Assembly: GCF_002090155.1 (NCBI RefSeq)
Contig: NZ_BBRM01000007.1
Location: 62,001 to 126,000, forward strand
DNA from: Demequina sp. NBRC 110056
GTDB lineage: Bacteria > Actinomycetota > Actinomycetes > Actinomycetales > Demequinaceae
DNA length: 64,000 nt
Reading direction: 5' to 3'
The notes under the pieces were generated by a model. That model did not search any database. It saw nothing but the letters and a program-made list of their open reading frames with translations, and was not told where the DNA came from. This document shows, piece after piece, positions 1 to 7,499 of this stretch. Numbering within the stretch: position 1 is the stretch's first letter; each line of letters starts with the position of its first letter. A program made the translations under genes and the position numbers.

Positions 1-210
1 CGCTCGACGGTGTCCGAGGTGCCCGCCAAGGGCAAGGACACCATGGGCGTCACCTTCGCCAAGCCGGCGAAGGGCGACACGATCATCGGCATCGCCCGCA
101 ACGTCGAGCGCAAGCTCGACGACGAGGACGAGGCCGGGGAGGCTGCGGAGACCGAGGCCACGGCCGAGTCCGCCGAGACCCCCGCATCGGCGCCCACCCC
201 GGAGTCCTGA
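1..210 (+). CDS. gyrA: DNA gyrase subunit A, C-terminal end (partial)
   Basis: This is the last 69 codons of a gene that enters from the left edge, ending in TGA. The visible protein ([16 protein letters not shown]... then [13 protein letters not shown]) matches the final blade of the GyrA C-terminal beta-pinwheel that wraps DNA in the A2B2 gyrase, followed by a short acidic Glu/Ala/Thr-rich tail of about 30 residues, as is common in actinobacterial GyrA. Catalytic parts (Tyr, winged helix) lie outside the window. The DUF3566 gene and tRNA-Ile/tRNA-Ala that normally follow gyrA are present but lie about 11.5 kb downstream. GyrA is favoured over ParC by this neighbourhood; identification from so short an end is good but not absolute. 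Confidence 0.8.
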   Translation, partial: RSTVSEVPAKGKDTMGVTFAKPAKGDTIIGIARNVERKLDDEDEAGEAAETEATAESAETPASAPTPES

Positions 211-218
211 CCCGCGCG

Positions 219-249
219 ACCCCCGGCGCGCCGAACCGCGCCCGGGGGT
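219..249 (+). terminator. Probable gyrA terminator hairpin
   Basis: An inverted repeat begins 9 bases after the gyrA stop: ACCCCCGGCGCG, a 6-base loop, then CGCGCCCGGGGGT, giving about 12 pairs with one bulge. No U tract follows, which is usual for high-GC actinobacteria. Confidence 0.55.
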
Positions 250-343
250 GCTGCAGGCTCACCCGAGCCCATCGCCCCGGCCACCATCGGAGCCTGAGCG
301 CGGCAGCGGTGGATCGGTGTCGATCCTCCACGTCGCGCGTCTC

Positions 344-373
344 TTGATGGTGGGTGAGCGCCGGCCCTAGAGT
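344..373 (+). promoter_or_regulatory. Candidate sigma-70-type promoter
   Basis: TTGATG (344-349), an 18-base spacer and TAGAGT (368-373) lie about 40 bases before the GTG at 413, which is preceded by a GAGGGGG Shine-Dalgarno-like run. The rest of 211-412 holds only the gyrA hairpin. Confidence 0.45.
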
Positions 374-412
374 CATCCCAGGCCGCCGGTCGGCCCAACG
401 AGGGGGTGGGCT

Positions 413-898
413 GTGGCGGCGGGGAACCTGCTGGGACTTGCGGTGATCGCGCTGTGGGTCGTCGCGATCATCGCGGCGATCGTGGGTGGCATCACGCTGA
501 TCGTGCGCCGCCGGCGAGCGCTCGGCATCGGCATCCTCGCGACGGGCGCGATCCTGCTGCTCGCTCCGGTCGCGTGGGTCGCGTGGCTGTTCTACGGACC
601 CGACATGCGGACCACGCTCGAGAGCAACGGCCTCGAACCGAGAGCGGTCTACTTCGAGGCCGACGTGCGCCACGAGCGGCTCGCCTACGACGGCTCGGCC
701 ACGCACTTCCGCTACTCGGGCGGTAGCGAGCGCCTCTTCGACGAGCTGTCCGAGGCCTACCCCGAGGGCCGCGTCGACGGTGACGCCTGGATCGTGGCGA
801 TCGACGGCACCACCTTCATCGTGGAGCCGTCGCCCGGGCTCGACGGAGGGCCCGTCCAAGCGGACATCTTCCTTCTGACTCCGACGGAAGCGGACTGA
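413..898 (+). CDS. Small two-helix membrane protein of unknown function
   Basis: I do not recognise this 161-residue protein. It starts with GTG after a GAGGGGG ribosome-binding-like sequence. Residues about 3-30 (LLGLAVIALWVVAIIAAIVGGI) and 41-63 (GIGILATGAILLLAPVAWVAWLF) are clear transmembrane segments separated by a basic RRRR loop; this predicts both termini on the outside with the Arg loop inside. The remaining 98 residues are soluble, mildly acidic, and carry no catalytic motif I can name. It lies alone between gyrA and a convergent MFS gene with its own likely promoter. It may be lineage-specific. Confidence 0.6.
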   Translation: MAAGNLLGLAVIALWVVAIIAAIVGGITLIVRRRRALGIGILATGAILLLAPVAWVAWLFYGPDMRTTLESNGLEPRAVYFEADVRHERLAYDGSATHFRYSGGSERLFDELSEAYPEGRVDGDAWIVAIDGTTFIVEPSPGLDGGPVQADIFLLTPTEAD

Positions 899-911
899 GG
901 ACCACGGCCGA

Positions 912-2294
912 TCAGGAGACCGGCGCGCCCCTGTCCGCTGGAGTCCGCACGAAGCTCAGCAGCACCAGGCCCAGCGCCACGACGGAGATGACGCCAAGCG
1001 TGCCCCAGATGGTCGCCCCGAAGATCGTGATGGTCAGCGCCCACATCGCGGGCGCCATGAACGACGCCGCACGCCCGGTCGTCGCGTACAGGCCGAACAT
1101 CTCGGCCTCGCGGCCCGCGGGCGACACCCGCGCGAGCAGCGAACGCGACGCCGCCTGGGCGGGTCCGACCATGCCCGACAGCAGCAGCCCGCACACCCAG
1201 AACACGGAGGTGCCGGCGCCGTGGAAGACGACGATGACGATGCCGGCGCCCACGATCACCGCCAGCGCCAGGATGATCACGCGGCGCGGGCCCCACGAGT
1301 CGTCGAAGCGTCCGAAGATGATGGTCGACACGCCCGCGATCAGGTTGGCCGCGATGCCGAAGATGATGACCTCCTGGTCGGAGAACCCGAACGCGACCGC
1401 CGCGATGATGGCACCGAAGGTGAACACCCCCGCGAGCCCGTCCCGGTAGACCGCGGAGGCGAGCAAGAACCACAGGGTCGAGCGCGCATCGGCCCACAGG
1501 CCCTTGAGGTCGCGCCACAGGATCGCGTACCCGCGCAGCAGGCCGACGGTCGGGCGCTGGGAGCCGCGCGACTCGGGGACGAAGGCGAACAGCGGCCACG
1601 CGAAGATCAGCGTCCACACGGCGCAGCCGACCGCGATGAGCCGGTACGCCATCCCGTTCGAGGTGTCCATGCCGAACCAGTCGAACGTGTCGAGCAGCAC
1701 CACGATGACCAGGGCGACGATGCCGCCCATGTAGCCCAGGCCCCAGCCCAGTCCGGAGACGCGGCCCATGGTGGAGGGCGTCGAGACCTGCACCATCATC
1801 GCGTAGTAGTTGACGTTGGCGATCTCCGCGATGATCGAGCCCAGCGCGATGAGGCCGGCTCCCAGCCAGAAGGCGTCGGGCGTCGCCTCGACGAAGTACA
1901 GCCCGCCCACGCAGGCGACGAGCAGCAGCGTGGTGACCCCGAGCCAGGACTTGCGTCGCCCGGCGGCGTCCGCGCGCTGGCCGAGCACGGGTGCGAGCAG
2001 CGCGACCAGCACGCCGGCGGCGGTGATGCCCCAGCCGAGCGACGCGGTCAGCCCGTCGATGGCGCGGTCGTACTCGGGGTCGCCCTCGCCCAGCGCCGCG
2101 ATGGCCGGATCGATGAAGCTGTCCGACGTCAGGTACAGCGCCGTGAAGACGAAGGTGATGATGACCGAGTTGAACGGCTGCGTCGCCCAGTCCCACAGGG
2201 CCCAGGCCCACACCTGCTTGCGCGGCGCGCGGTCCGCGTCGGGGTGTCCCGGCGCATCCGCGACCGAGGGCAGCACGTCGTCGTGGTCGCTCAT
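912..2294 (-). CDS. MFS transporter, UMF1/Atg22-like family
   Basis: A protein of about 460 residues with roughly 12 hydrophobic segments. The N-terminus reads WAWALWDWATQPFNSVIITFVF, the signature opening of the UMF1 branch of the major facilitator superfamily (bacterial relatives of fungal vacuolar Atg22). Mid-protein loops such as GQRADAAGRRKSWLG and GRFDDSWGPRRVI are MFS-type A motifs. I chose ATG at 2294; a GTG six bases upstream (2300) is also possible, and neither has a strong ribosome site. The substrate is unknown; Atg22 relatives are linked to amino-acid efflux, but that should not be carried over without data. It converges on the preceding membrane gene and is divergent from the hydrolase at 2378. 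Confidence 0.8.
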   Translation of the reverse strand: MSDHDDVLPSVADAPGHPDADRAPRKQVWAWALWDWATQPFNSVIITFVFTALYLTSDSFIDPAIAALGEGDPEYDRAIDGLTASLGWGITAAGVLVALLAPVLGQRADAAGRRKSWLGVTTLLLVACVGGLYFVEATPDAFWLGAGLIALGSIIAEIANVNYYAMMVQVSTPSTMGRVSGLGWGLGYMGGIVALVIVVLLDTFDWFGMDTSNGMAYRLIAVGCAVWTLIFAWPLFAFVPESRGSQRPTVGLLRGYAILWRDLKGLWADARSTLWFLLASAVYRDGLAGVFTFGAIIAAVAFGFSDQEVIIFGIAANLIAGVSTIIFGRFDDSWGPRRVIILALAVIVGAGIVIVVFHGAGTSVFWVCGLLLSGMVGPAQAASRSLLARVSPAGREAEMFGLYATTGRAASFMAPAMWALTITIFGATIWGTLGVISVVALGLVLLSFVRTPADRGAPVS

Positions 2295-2377
2295 GGTCAC
2301 AGCGTGCCCTACCTCGGTGAACGGTGGGTGGCGGGCGCGCCCGAGGGAAACGCTTGGGTGAGGGCTAGCATCGGAGG

Positions 2378-3391
2378 ATGGAACCGATCAGCGCCGATGC
2401 GGTGGCCTCCGAGGGTGCGACGCGCGCGCCTCTCGGCTGGGTCGAGGACGTCCTGCCGGGCTACGAGGCGAAGGACCTGGGTGCGCCGACTGCGTACCCG
2501 GCTCGCGCCGATGGCGAGCTCGCCCGCACGCTCGTGCGCCGGGTCGACCTGCCGGAGCAGGTGTGCGGCGTCGCGTTGGTGGTGCACGGCTACAACGACT
2601 ACTTCTTCGGCGTGCACCTTGCCGATGCGCTCGCTGATGCGGGCTGCGCGGTCTACGCGGTCGACATGCGACGCGCGGGTCGATCGCTGCGCGAGGGCAA
2701 CCAGGCTCACCACCTCGATCACATCGCCGAGCTGGGCGAGGACATCGGCGACGCGGCACGCGCGGCGGTGGCGGACGCGCACGAACGCACCGGGGCCGAC
2801 CTCCCCCTCGTCGTGCACGCCCACTCGACGGGCGCTCTGGGGGCAGCGGTCTGGGCGCACGACGCACCGGATCCAGCCCTCGCCGGGCTCGTGCTCGACG
2901 GTCCGCTCTTCGGACTGCCCATGACCGCGTGGCAGGCGGCGGCGATGCGCATGGTGCCGAGCCTCGCCCGCGTGCGCCCCCGCCAGGTGGTCGTGCCGGC
3001 GCCCTCGCCCTACACGACGGGCCTCATCGAGCGGGGCTGGGACTTCGACACGCGCTGGAAGAGCCCCGCGGGTGTGGGGGCGACGGCGGGGTGGCTCGCG
3101 GCGACGCGCGCCGCGCGGCGGCGAGTGGCCGGCGGGCTCGACATCCGTGTGCCGGTCCTCGTGGGCAGCGCCGACTCCACGGGGCCCGACCGGCTCGACA
3201 ACCCGCGTCACGGAAGCCAGGACACGGTGGTCGACGTCTCCGCGATCGAGGCCTACGCCCCCGGCATCGGAGAAGACGTCGAGCTGCTGGTGGTGCCGGG
3301 AGCCATCCACGACCTCGCGCTGTCCGCCGACGAACCGCGCGCGGTGTACCTCGAGGCGGTCCGCGCCTTCGTCATCCGGGTGCTGTCGTGA
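2378..3391 (+). CDS. Alpha/beta hydrolase (serine aminopeptidase / monoacylglycerol-lipase-like)
   Basis: A 337-residue cytoplasmic alpha/beta-hydrolase. The oxyanion-side motif LVVHGYNDY (about residues 67-75) is followed by the nucleophile elbow AHSTG (about 149), with the Asp in GSADSTGPDR and the His in PGAIHDLALS near the C-terminus, so a full Ser-Asp-His triad is visible. Overall layout matches the Hydrolase_4 (serine aminopeptidase S33) group, whose members often act on lipid monoesters. A TAGCAT -10 element ends 6 bases before the ATG, with CGGAGG between, so the transcript may be nearly leaderless. Its stop overlaps the GTG of the ThuA gene by 4 bases (GTGA); hydrolase, ThuA and GDPD form one translationally coupled trio. 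Confidence 0.8.
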   Translation: MEPISADAVASEGATRAPLGWVEDVLPGYEAKDLGAPTAYPARADGELARTLVRRVDLPEQVCGVALVVHGYNDYFFGVHLADALADAGCAVYAVDMRRAGRSLREGNQAHHLDHIAELGEDIGDAARAAVADAHERTGADLPLVVHAHSTGALGAAVWAHDAPDPALAGLVLDGPLFGLPMTAWQAAAMRMVPSLARVRPRQVVVPAPSPYTTGLIERGWDFDTRWKSPAGVGATAGWLAATRAARRRVAGGLDIRVPVLVGSADSTGPDRLDNPRHGSQDTVVDVSAIEAYAPGIGEDVELLVVPGAIHDLALSADEPRAVYLEAVRAFVIRVLS

Positions 3392-4050
3392 GCATCGTCG
3401 TCGCCTACGGAGGCCACGCCTACGCCGACGCATGGCACGACTTCGCGGGGATCGCCGCTGCCGTGATGCGCCCGCTCGAGCAGTACGGCTCGGTCGACGT
3501 CGTCGACGAGATCGAGCGGGCACTCGTGTCGCTGCACCACGACGCGCCCGAGCTGCTGGTGATGTGCGCGGGCATCGGTCCCGACGGCGGGCCGTCGCGC
3601 GAGGCGCGCGGCGCGCTCGTGCACTACGTCGAGGGCGGCGGCCGGCTGCTCGCCCTGCACTCCGTCGCGACGTCCTTCGCGGGATGGCACGACTGGGAGC
3701 GGCTGCTCGGCGGCCGGTGGGTGCGGGACGTGTCCTCCCATCCTCCCTTCGGCAGCGGAGTCGTGGACGTGTCCGGTGCGGACGCGCGCTCCTTCGAGAT
3801 CGAGGACGAGTTCTACGAGGATCTTCGCGTCGGCGACGTCGAGGTCATCGCGACGCACGCGGATCGCCCCATCGCGTGGCGGCACGAGGTGGGACAGGGC
3901 CGGGTCGTGTACGACGCGCTCGGCCACACGCCGGCGACGTACGACAGCGCTGGCCGGCGGGCGCTGCTGCACGACGAGCTGGTGTGGCTCGGGCTGCGCC
4001 CGCGGTCATTCGACGCGAGTGCGGCGTCCGTGGATAAGGTGCAGGAGTGA
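3388..4050 (+). CDS. ThuA-like domain protein
   Basis: A 220-residue protein of the ThuA-like, class-I-glutamine-amidotransferase-fold family (trehalose utilization type). Supporting segments are the opening beta strand IVVAYGGHAYADAWHDF, the EGGGRLLALHSVATSFAGW nucleophile-region strand (here a His-Ser rather than a catalytic Cys, as in ThuA proteins) and the late W-R-H-E-V-G-Q-G-R-V-VYDALGHTPATY segment typical of ThuA. The GTG start overlaps the preceding stop, and its own stop overlaps the next GTG, so it is translated in series. ThuA domains occur in sugar-catabolic operons; coupling here to a lipase-like hydrolase and a GDPD hints at phosphodiester or glycoside breakdown, but no substrate can be read from the sequence. 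Confidence 0.75.
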   Translation: MSIVVAYGGHAYADAWHDFAGIAAAVMRPLEQYGSVDVVDEIERALVSLHHDAPELLVMCAGIGPDGGPSREARGALVHYVEGGGRLLALHSVATSFAGWHDWERLLGGRWVRDVSSHPPFGSGVVDVSGADARSFEIEDEFYEDLRVGDVEVIATHADRPIAWRHEVGQGRVVYDALGHTPATYDSAGRRALLHDELVWLGLRPRSFDASAASVDKVQE

Positions 4051-4817
4051 GCCCTCGCCACCCGTACTTCGACAACGGCGGCAAGCCGGTCGCGCTCGCC
4101 CACCGAGGCTTCTCGCTCGAGGGCCTCGAGAACTCGATGAAGGCGTTCCAGGCCGCCGTGGACCTGGGCTATCGCTACCTCGAGACCGACGCGCACGGCA
4201 CGAGCGACGGCGTCGCGGTGGCGCTGCACGACGAGACGCTCGACCGCACCACCGATGCGACCGGCGCGGTCTCCGAGCGTGACTGGTCGACGGTGCGCAG
4301 CGCGCGCATCGGCGGGGTCGAGCCCGTGCCCAAGCTCGAGGACGTGCTCGGGACGTGGCCCGACGTCCGGGTCAACATCGACGTCAAGGAGGTCTCGGGC
4401 ATCGAGCCCGTCGCCGCGGCGATCGAGCGCACGCGTGCCCACGACAGGGTCTGCCTGGGGTCCTTCTCGGCCGACCGGAGGCGCGCGACGCTGAAGCTGC
4501 TGTCGCGGCCCGTCGCCACCCCGGCCGCCGAGCGCGAGGCCATCGCCTGGTGGATCGGCACGTGGTTCGGCGCCAAGGCCGACGCGTCGCTCGGCGACGT
4601 GGACGCCCTCCAGATCCCGTGGCGCAACGGCCCCTTCCCCTTCATTGGCCGGCGCCACGTGAAGGCGGCCCACGCCGCCGGTCGCGAGGTGCACATCTGG
4701 ACCGTGAACCGCCGCGACCACATGGAGCACCTCCTGGACATCGGCGTCGACGGCCTCGTCTCCGACCGCGCGGACATCCTCAAGGACGTCCTCATCGCGC
4801 GCGGCCAGTGGGCGTAG
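4047..4817 (+). CDS. Glycerophosphodiester phosphodiesterase (GDPD) family
   Basis: A 256-residue GDPD TIM-barrel enzyme, predicted to hydrolyse glycerophosphodiesters to sn-glycerol 3-phosphate and an alcohol. Diagnostic residues are all present: AHRG near residue 19, ENSMKAF, the metal-binding ETDAHGTSDG (Glu and Asp), the second catalytic His in VALHDETLDRTT, a mid-barrel NIDVKE, and the C-terminal VHIWTVNRRDHMEHLLDIGVDGLVSDRADIL. No signal peptide, so it acts in the cytoplasm. The GTG start overlaps the ThuA stop. The product glycerol 3-phosphate would feed GlpD encoded at 18987, but the two loci are separate. Confidence 0.88.
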   Translation: MSPRHPYFDNGGKPVALAHRGFSLEGLENSMKAFQAAVDLGYRYLETDAHGTSDGVAVALHDETLDRTTDATGAVSERDWSTVRSARIGGVEPVPKLEDVLGTWPDVRVNIDVKEVSGIEPVAAAIERTRAHDRVCLGSFSADRRRATLKLLSRPVATPAAEREAIAWWIGTWFGAKADASLGDVDALQIPWRNGPFPFIGRRHVKAAHAAGREVHIWTVNRRDHMEHLLDIGVDGLVSDRADILKDVLIARGQWA

Positions 4818-4971
4818 CGCCCGCACGCGCGTCGAGCGGTGGCCGGGACCCAGGTCCCGGCCTGCACGCTCGCCCCGTTCGTTGTCCGGGTGATGACCAC
4901 CTCGCTCCCCCACGCCGGCCGCGGGCCTGAGCGCGCATCGGCCCCACCGGGCCGCGCACCACGCGCCTCCT

Positions 4972-5005
4972 TTGTTTTGACACAGTCAAAACAAGCGCGT
5001 ACCGT
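4972..5005 (+). promoter_or_regulatory. Fur-type operator overlapping a consensus promoter
   Basis: A perfect inverted repeat, TTGTTTTGAC-ACA-GTCAAAACAA (4972-4994), contains a consensus -35 box TTGACA (4977-4982). A TACCGT -10 box follows after exactly 17 bases (5000-5005). The regulator's GTG lies at 5013, 7 bases after the -10, implying a leaderless message. A regulator bound to the palindrome would cover the -35 box, fitting autoregulation of a CatR/FurA-type repressor and its catalase. Confidence 0.75.
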
Positions 5006-5012
5006 GGATGCC

Positions 5013-5468
5013 GTGATCGAGACCACCACCCCCGACGCCGCGGCCTTGCTGCGCGAGGCCGGGCTGCGGGTCACCGACACCCGCGTGGCGGTCATCGCCG
5101 CGCTCGCGGACATGCCGCACTCGGGAGCCGATGCGGTGGTCGCCCGGGTCGAGGCCACCCTCCCCACCACGTCGCGCCAGGCCGTCTACAACGTCCTGAA
5201 CGACCTCGCCGCCGCGGGCCTCGCCCGCCGCATCGAGCCCGCCGGCCAGCCCGGCCTCTACGAGCTTCGCGTGGGCGACAACCACCACCACATCGTGTGC
5301 CAACGATGCGGTGCGGTCGCCGACGTCGATTGCGTCACGGGCCACGCGCCCTGCCTGACGCCCAGCCAGACCAGCGGCTTCGACCTCGCCGAGGCCGAAG
5401 TCACCTTCTGGGGCATCTGCTCCGACTGCAAGGCCCTCACGGTCGACGCGGTCGTGGCGGCGCCCTGA
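5013..5468 (+). CDS. Fur-family repressor, CatR/FurA type
   Basis: A 151-residue Fur-superfamily repressor, likely peroxide-sensing. The winged-helix part runs through LLREAGLRVTDTRVAVIAAL and TTSRQAVYNVLNDLAAAGLARRIE. It is followed by the His-rich metal site DNHHHIVCQRCGAV and a second CxxC (GICSDCKAL), the two CxxC pairs of a structural zinc site. The GTG at 5013 was preferred over upstream starts because a -10 box ends 7 bases before it and the protein then begins at the usual Fur position. The catalase follows after 30 bases. In Streptomyces and mycobacteria, CatR/FurA represses the adjacent catalase and itself, and the palindrome upstream fits that model. Confidence 0.88.
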   Translation: MIETTTPDAAALLREAGLRVTDTRVAVIAALADMPHSGADAVVARVEATLPTTSRQAVYNVLNDLAAAGLARRIEPAGQPGLYELRVGDNHHHIVCQRCGAVADVDCVTGHAPCLTPSQTSGFDLAEAEVTFWGICSDCKALTVDAVVAAP

Positions 5469-5498
5469 CACGTCCCCTCTGTCAACAAAGGAGTCATC

Positions 5499-7016
5499 GT
5501 GACCGAGAAGTTCACCACCACCAACGCCGGTGCCCCCGTCGCGTCGGACCAGCACTCGCAGACCGTCGGCAACGACGGCGTGACCGCGCTGACCGACCAC
5601 TACCTGGTCGAGAAGCTCGCCCAGTTCAACCGTGAGCGCGTCCCGGAGCGCGTGGTGCACGCCAAGGGCGGCGGCGCGTTCGGCACGTTCACCGTCACGA
5701 ACCCCGACATCGCGAACTACACCCGCGCCGCGCTCTTCCAGCCCGGCGTCGAGACCGAGATGCTGGCGCGCTTCTCCTCGGTGGCCGGCGAGAACGGCTC
5801 GCCCGACACGTGGCGCGACCCCCGCGGCTTCGCGCTGAAGTTCTACACGACCGAGGGCAACTACGACCTCGTCGGCAACAACACCCCGGTGTTCTTCATC
5901 CGCGACGGCATCAAGTTCCCCGACTTCATCCGCTCGCAGAAGCGCCTGCCCGGCACCCACCTGCGCGACAACGACATGCAGTGGGACTTCTGGACCCTGC
6001 AGCCCGAGTCCGCCCACCAGGTGACCTGGCTCATGGGCGAGCGCGGCCTGCCCCGCTCGTGGCGCGAGATGCAGGGCTATGGCTCGCACACGTACCAGTG
6101 GATCAACGCCGAGGGTGAGCGCTTCTGGGTGAAGTACCACTTCAAGAGCCAGCAGGGCGTGCACGGCCTGTCGATCGACGAGGCCGCGCAGCTCGCGGGC
6201 TCGGACGCCGACCACCACATCCGCGACCTCTACGAGCACATCGACGAGGGCGACTTCCCGCGCTGGGACCTCAAGGTGCAGATCATGCCCTACGAGGACG
6301 CGAAGACCTACCGCTTCAACCCGTTCGACCTCACCAAGGTGTGGCCGCACGGCGACTACCCGCTGATCGACGTGGGCGTCATGGAGCTCAACAAGAACCC
6401 CGAGAACTACTTCGCCCAGATCGAGCAGGCGACGTTCGCCCCGTCGAACTTCGTCCCCGGCATCGGCCCCTCGCCCGACAAGATGCTCATGGCGCGCATC
6501 TTCTCCTACGCGGACGCGCACCGCTACCGCGTGGGCACCAACCACGCCGACCTGCCCGTGAACTCGGCGCACGCCGCGAGCCCCCACGGCCACTCGTACG
6601 CGAAGGACGGCGCGATGCGCTACTCGTTCGCCTCGTCGGACACCCCGGTGTACGCCCCCAACTCGCGCGGCGGCGCGCACGCCGACGCCGAGCGTGCCGG
6701 TGACGCGGGCAACTGGGAGTCGGACGGCTCGATGGTGCGGGCGGCGGCCACGCTGCACGCCGAGGACGACGACTTCGGCCAGGCCGGAACCCTCTACCGC
6801 GAGGTGTTCAACGACCAGCAGAAGGCGCACATCCTCGAGCAGATCACCGGCCACGTGGGCGCGGTGAAGTCGGACGACATCCGTGAGCGCGCGATCCAGT
6901 ACTGGACCAACGTGGACGCGGATCTGGGTGCGGCGCTGCGCGCCAACCTGGCCGACGAGGGCGCGCCGGTCGAGGCCGGCGAGCCGGGCACCGGCTGGGA
7001 GCCGGCGAACGTCTGA
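5499..7016 (+). CDS. katA: Monofunctional haem catalase
   Basis: A 505-residue catalase (small-subunit, clade 3 size) converting hydrogen peroxide to water and oxygen in the cytoplasm. The distal His is at about residue 54 in [15 protein letters not shown], the catalytic Asn at about 128 in [13 protein letters not shown], and the proximal haem-ligand Tyr lies in [14 protein letters not shown]. The NADPH-region and C-terminal helices are complete to EPANV. AAAGGAG precedes the ATG/GTG region; the start is GTG at 5499, 30 bases after the regulator, so the two genes should be one operon under the Fur-type operator at 4972. The family identity is certain; the symbol is by analogy. Confidence 0.95.
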   Translation: MTEKFTTTNAGAPVASDQHSQTVGNDGVTALTDHYLVEKLAQFNRERVPERVVHAKGGGAFGTFTVTNPDIANYTRAALFQPGVETEMLARFSSVAGENGSPDTWRDPRGFALKFYTTEGNYDLVGNNTPVFFIRDGIKFPDFIRSQKRLPGTHLRDNDMQWDFWTLQPESAHQVTWLMGERGLPRSWREMQGYGSHTYQWINAEGERFWVKYHFKSQQGVHGLSIDEAAQLAGSDADHHIRDLYEHIDEGDFPRWDLKVQIMPYEDAKTYRFNPFDLTKVWPHGDYPLIDVGVMELNKNPENYFAQIEQATFAPSNFVPGIGPSPDKMLMARIFSYADAHRYRVGTNHADLPVNSAHAASPHGHSYAKDGAMRYSFASSDTPVYAPNSRGGAHADAERAGDAGNWESDGSMVRAAATLHAEDDDFGQAGTLYREVFNDQQKAHILEQITGHVGAVKSDDIRERAIQYWTNVDADLGAALRANLADEGAPVEAGEPGTGWEPANV

Positions 7017-7216
7017 CGGAGAATCCCTGCGATGTAGTCGCGCGAGCCGCCGAGACCTGGCACACTGATGCGCAGGATCTCGGCGGCGAGCGCCGGCGAG
7101 CATCGCACCAGCCACCGGCTGTCGCTCTGACGCGACACCACCGGTCATCGACCATCGGCCGGGCCGCCCCACCCCCCTAGGACGGTCCGGCCGATGCATG
7201 TCCGCACCTGGCCCCC

Positions 7217-7286
7217 TCTCCATGAAAATGGACCCACTTTCGTCGACTACTGGCCGTTCTCGATGAAACTGGGCCCACTTTCGTCG
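7217..7286 (+). repeat. Tandem imperfect 29-base repeat, possible IS21-type end remnant
   Basis: Units at 7217-7245 and 7258-7286 differ at 3 of 29 positions and are offset by 41 bases; each ends in CCCACTTTCGTCG. On the minus strand they read GAAAGTGGGTCCATTTTC and GAAAGTGGGCCCAGTTTC. From memory, repeated terminal motifs of this kind resemble those at the ends of IS21-family elements. No transposase is encoded here, so at most this is a solo end. Confidence 0.4.
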
Positions 7287-7379
7287 GAGGGGGACAGCGA
7301 CGGGGTCCCGCGGGACCGTTCGGAGGGCCGATGCGGGGGTCGGGTACCCTTGACCCGGCCACAGGCGGCCGCCACGCAC

Positions 7380-7403
7380 GAGCCCGGGCCTTCGCCCGGG
7401 CTC
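7380..7403 (+). terminator. Hairpin in the SulP leader region
   Basis: GAGCCCGGGC, loop CTTC, GCCCGGGCTC forms a perfect 10-bp stem with a tetraloop. It lies about 30 bases after a GTACCCTTGAC promoter-like element and about 95 bases before the SulP start, so it could be a terminator for something upstream or an attenuator in the SulP leader. Confidence 0.45.
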
Positions 7404-7499
7404 TCGCCATGCCAGCGCATCGGCGCTGCTGAACCCCCACCGCCCCCGACCGCACTGGCGCACGGACATCCGCCGCTCCACCCGCCTGCCGAGGACATG

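Larger units (their letters stand above)
7017..7499 (+). other. Gene-poor interval between catalase and SulP gene
   Basis: No convincing gene lies in these 483 bases. It holds a tandem imperfect 29-base repeat (7217-7286), a GTACCCTTGAC element (7344-7354), a 10-bp-stem hairpin (7380-7403) and copies of the GCCGATGC/GCATCGGC octamer. The remainder (7017-7216) shows nothing I can name. Confidence 0.6.
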
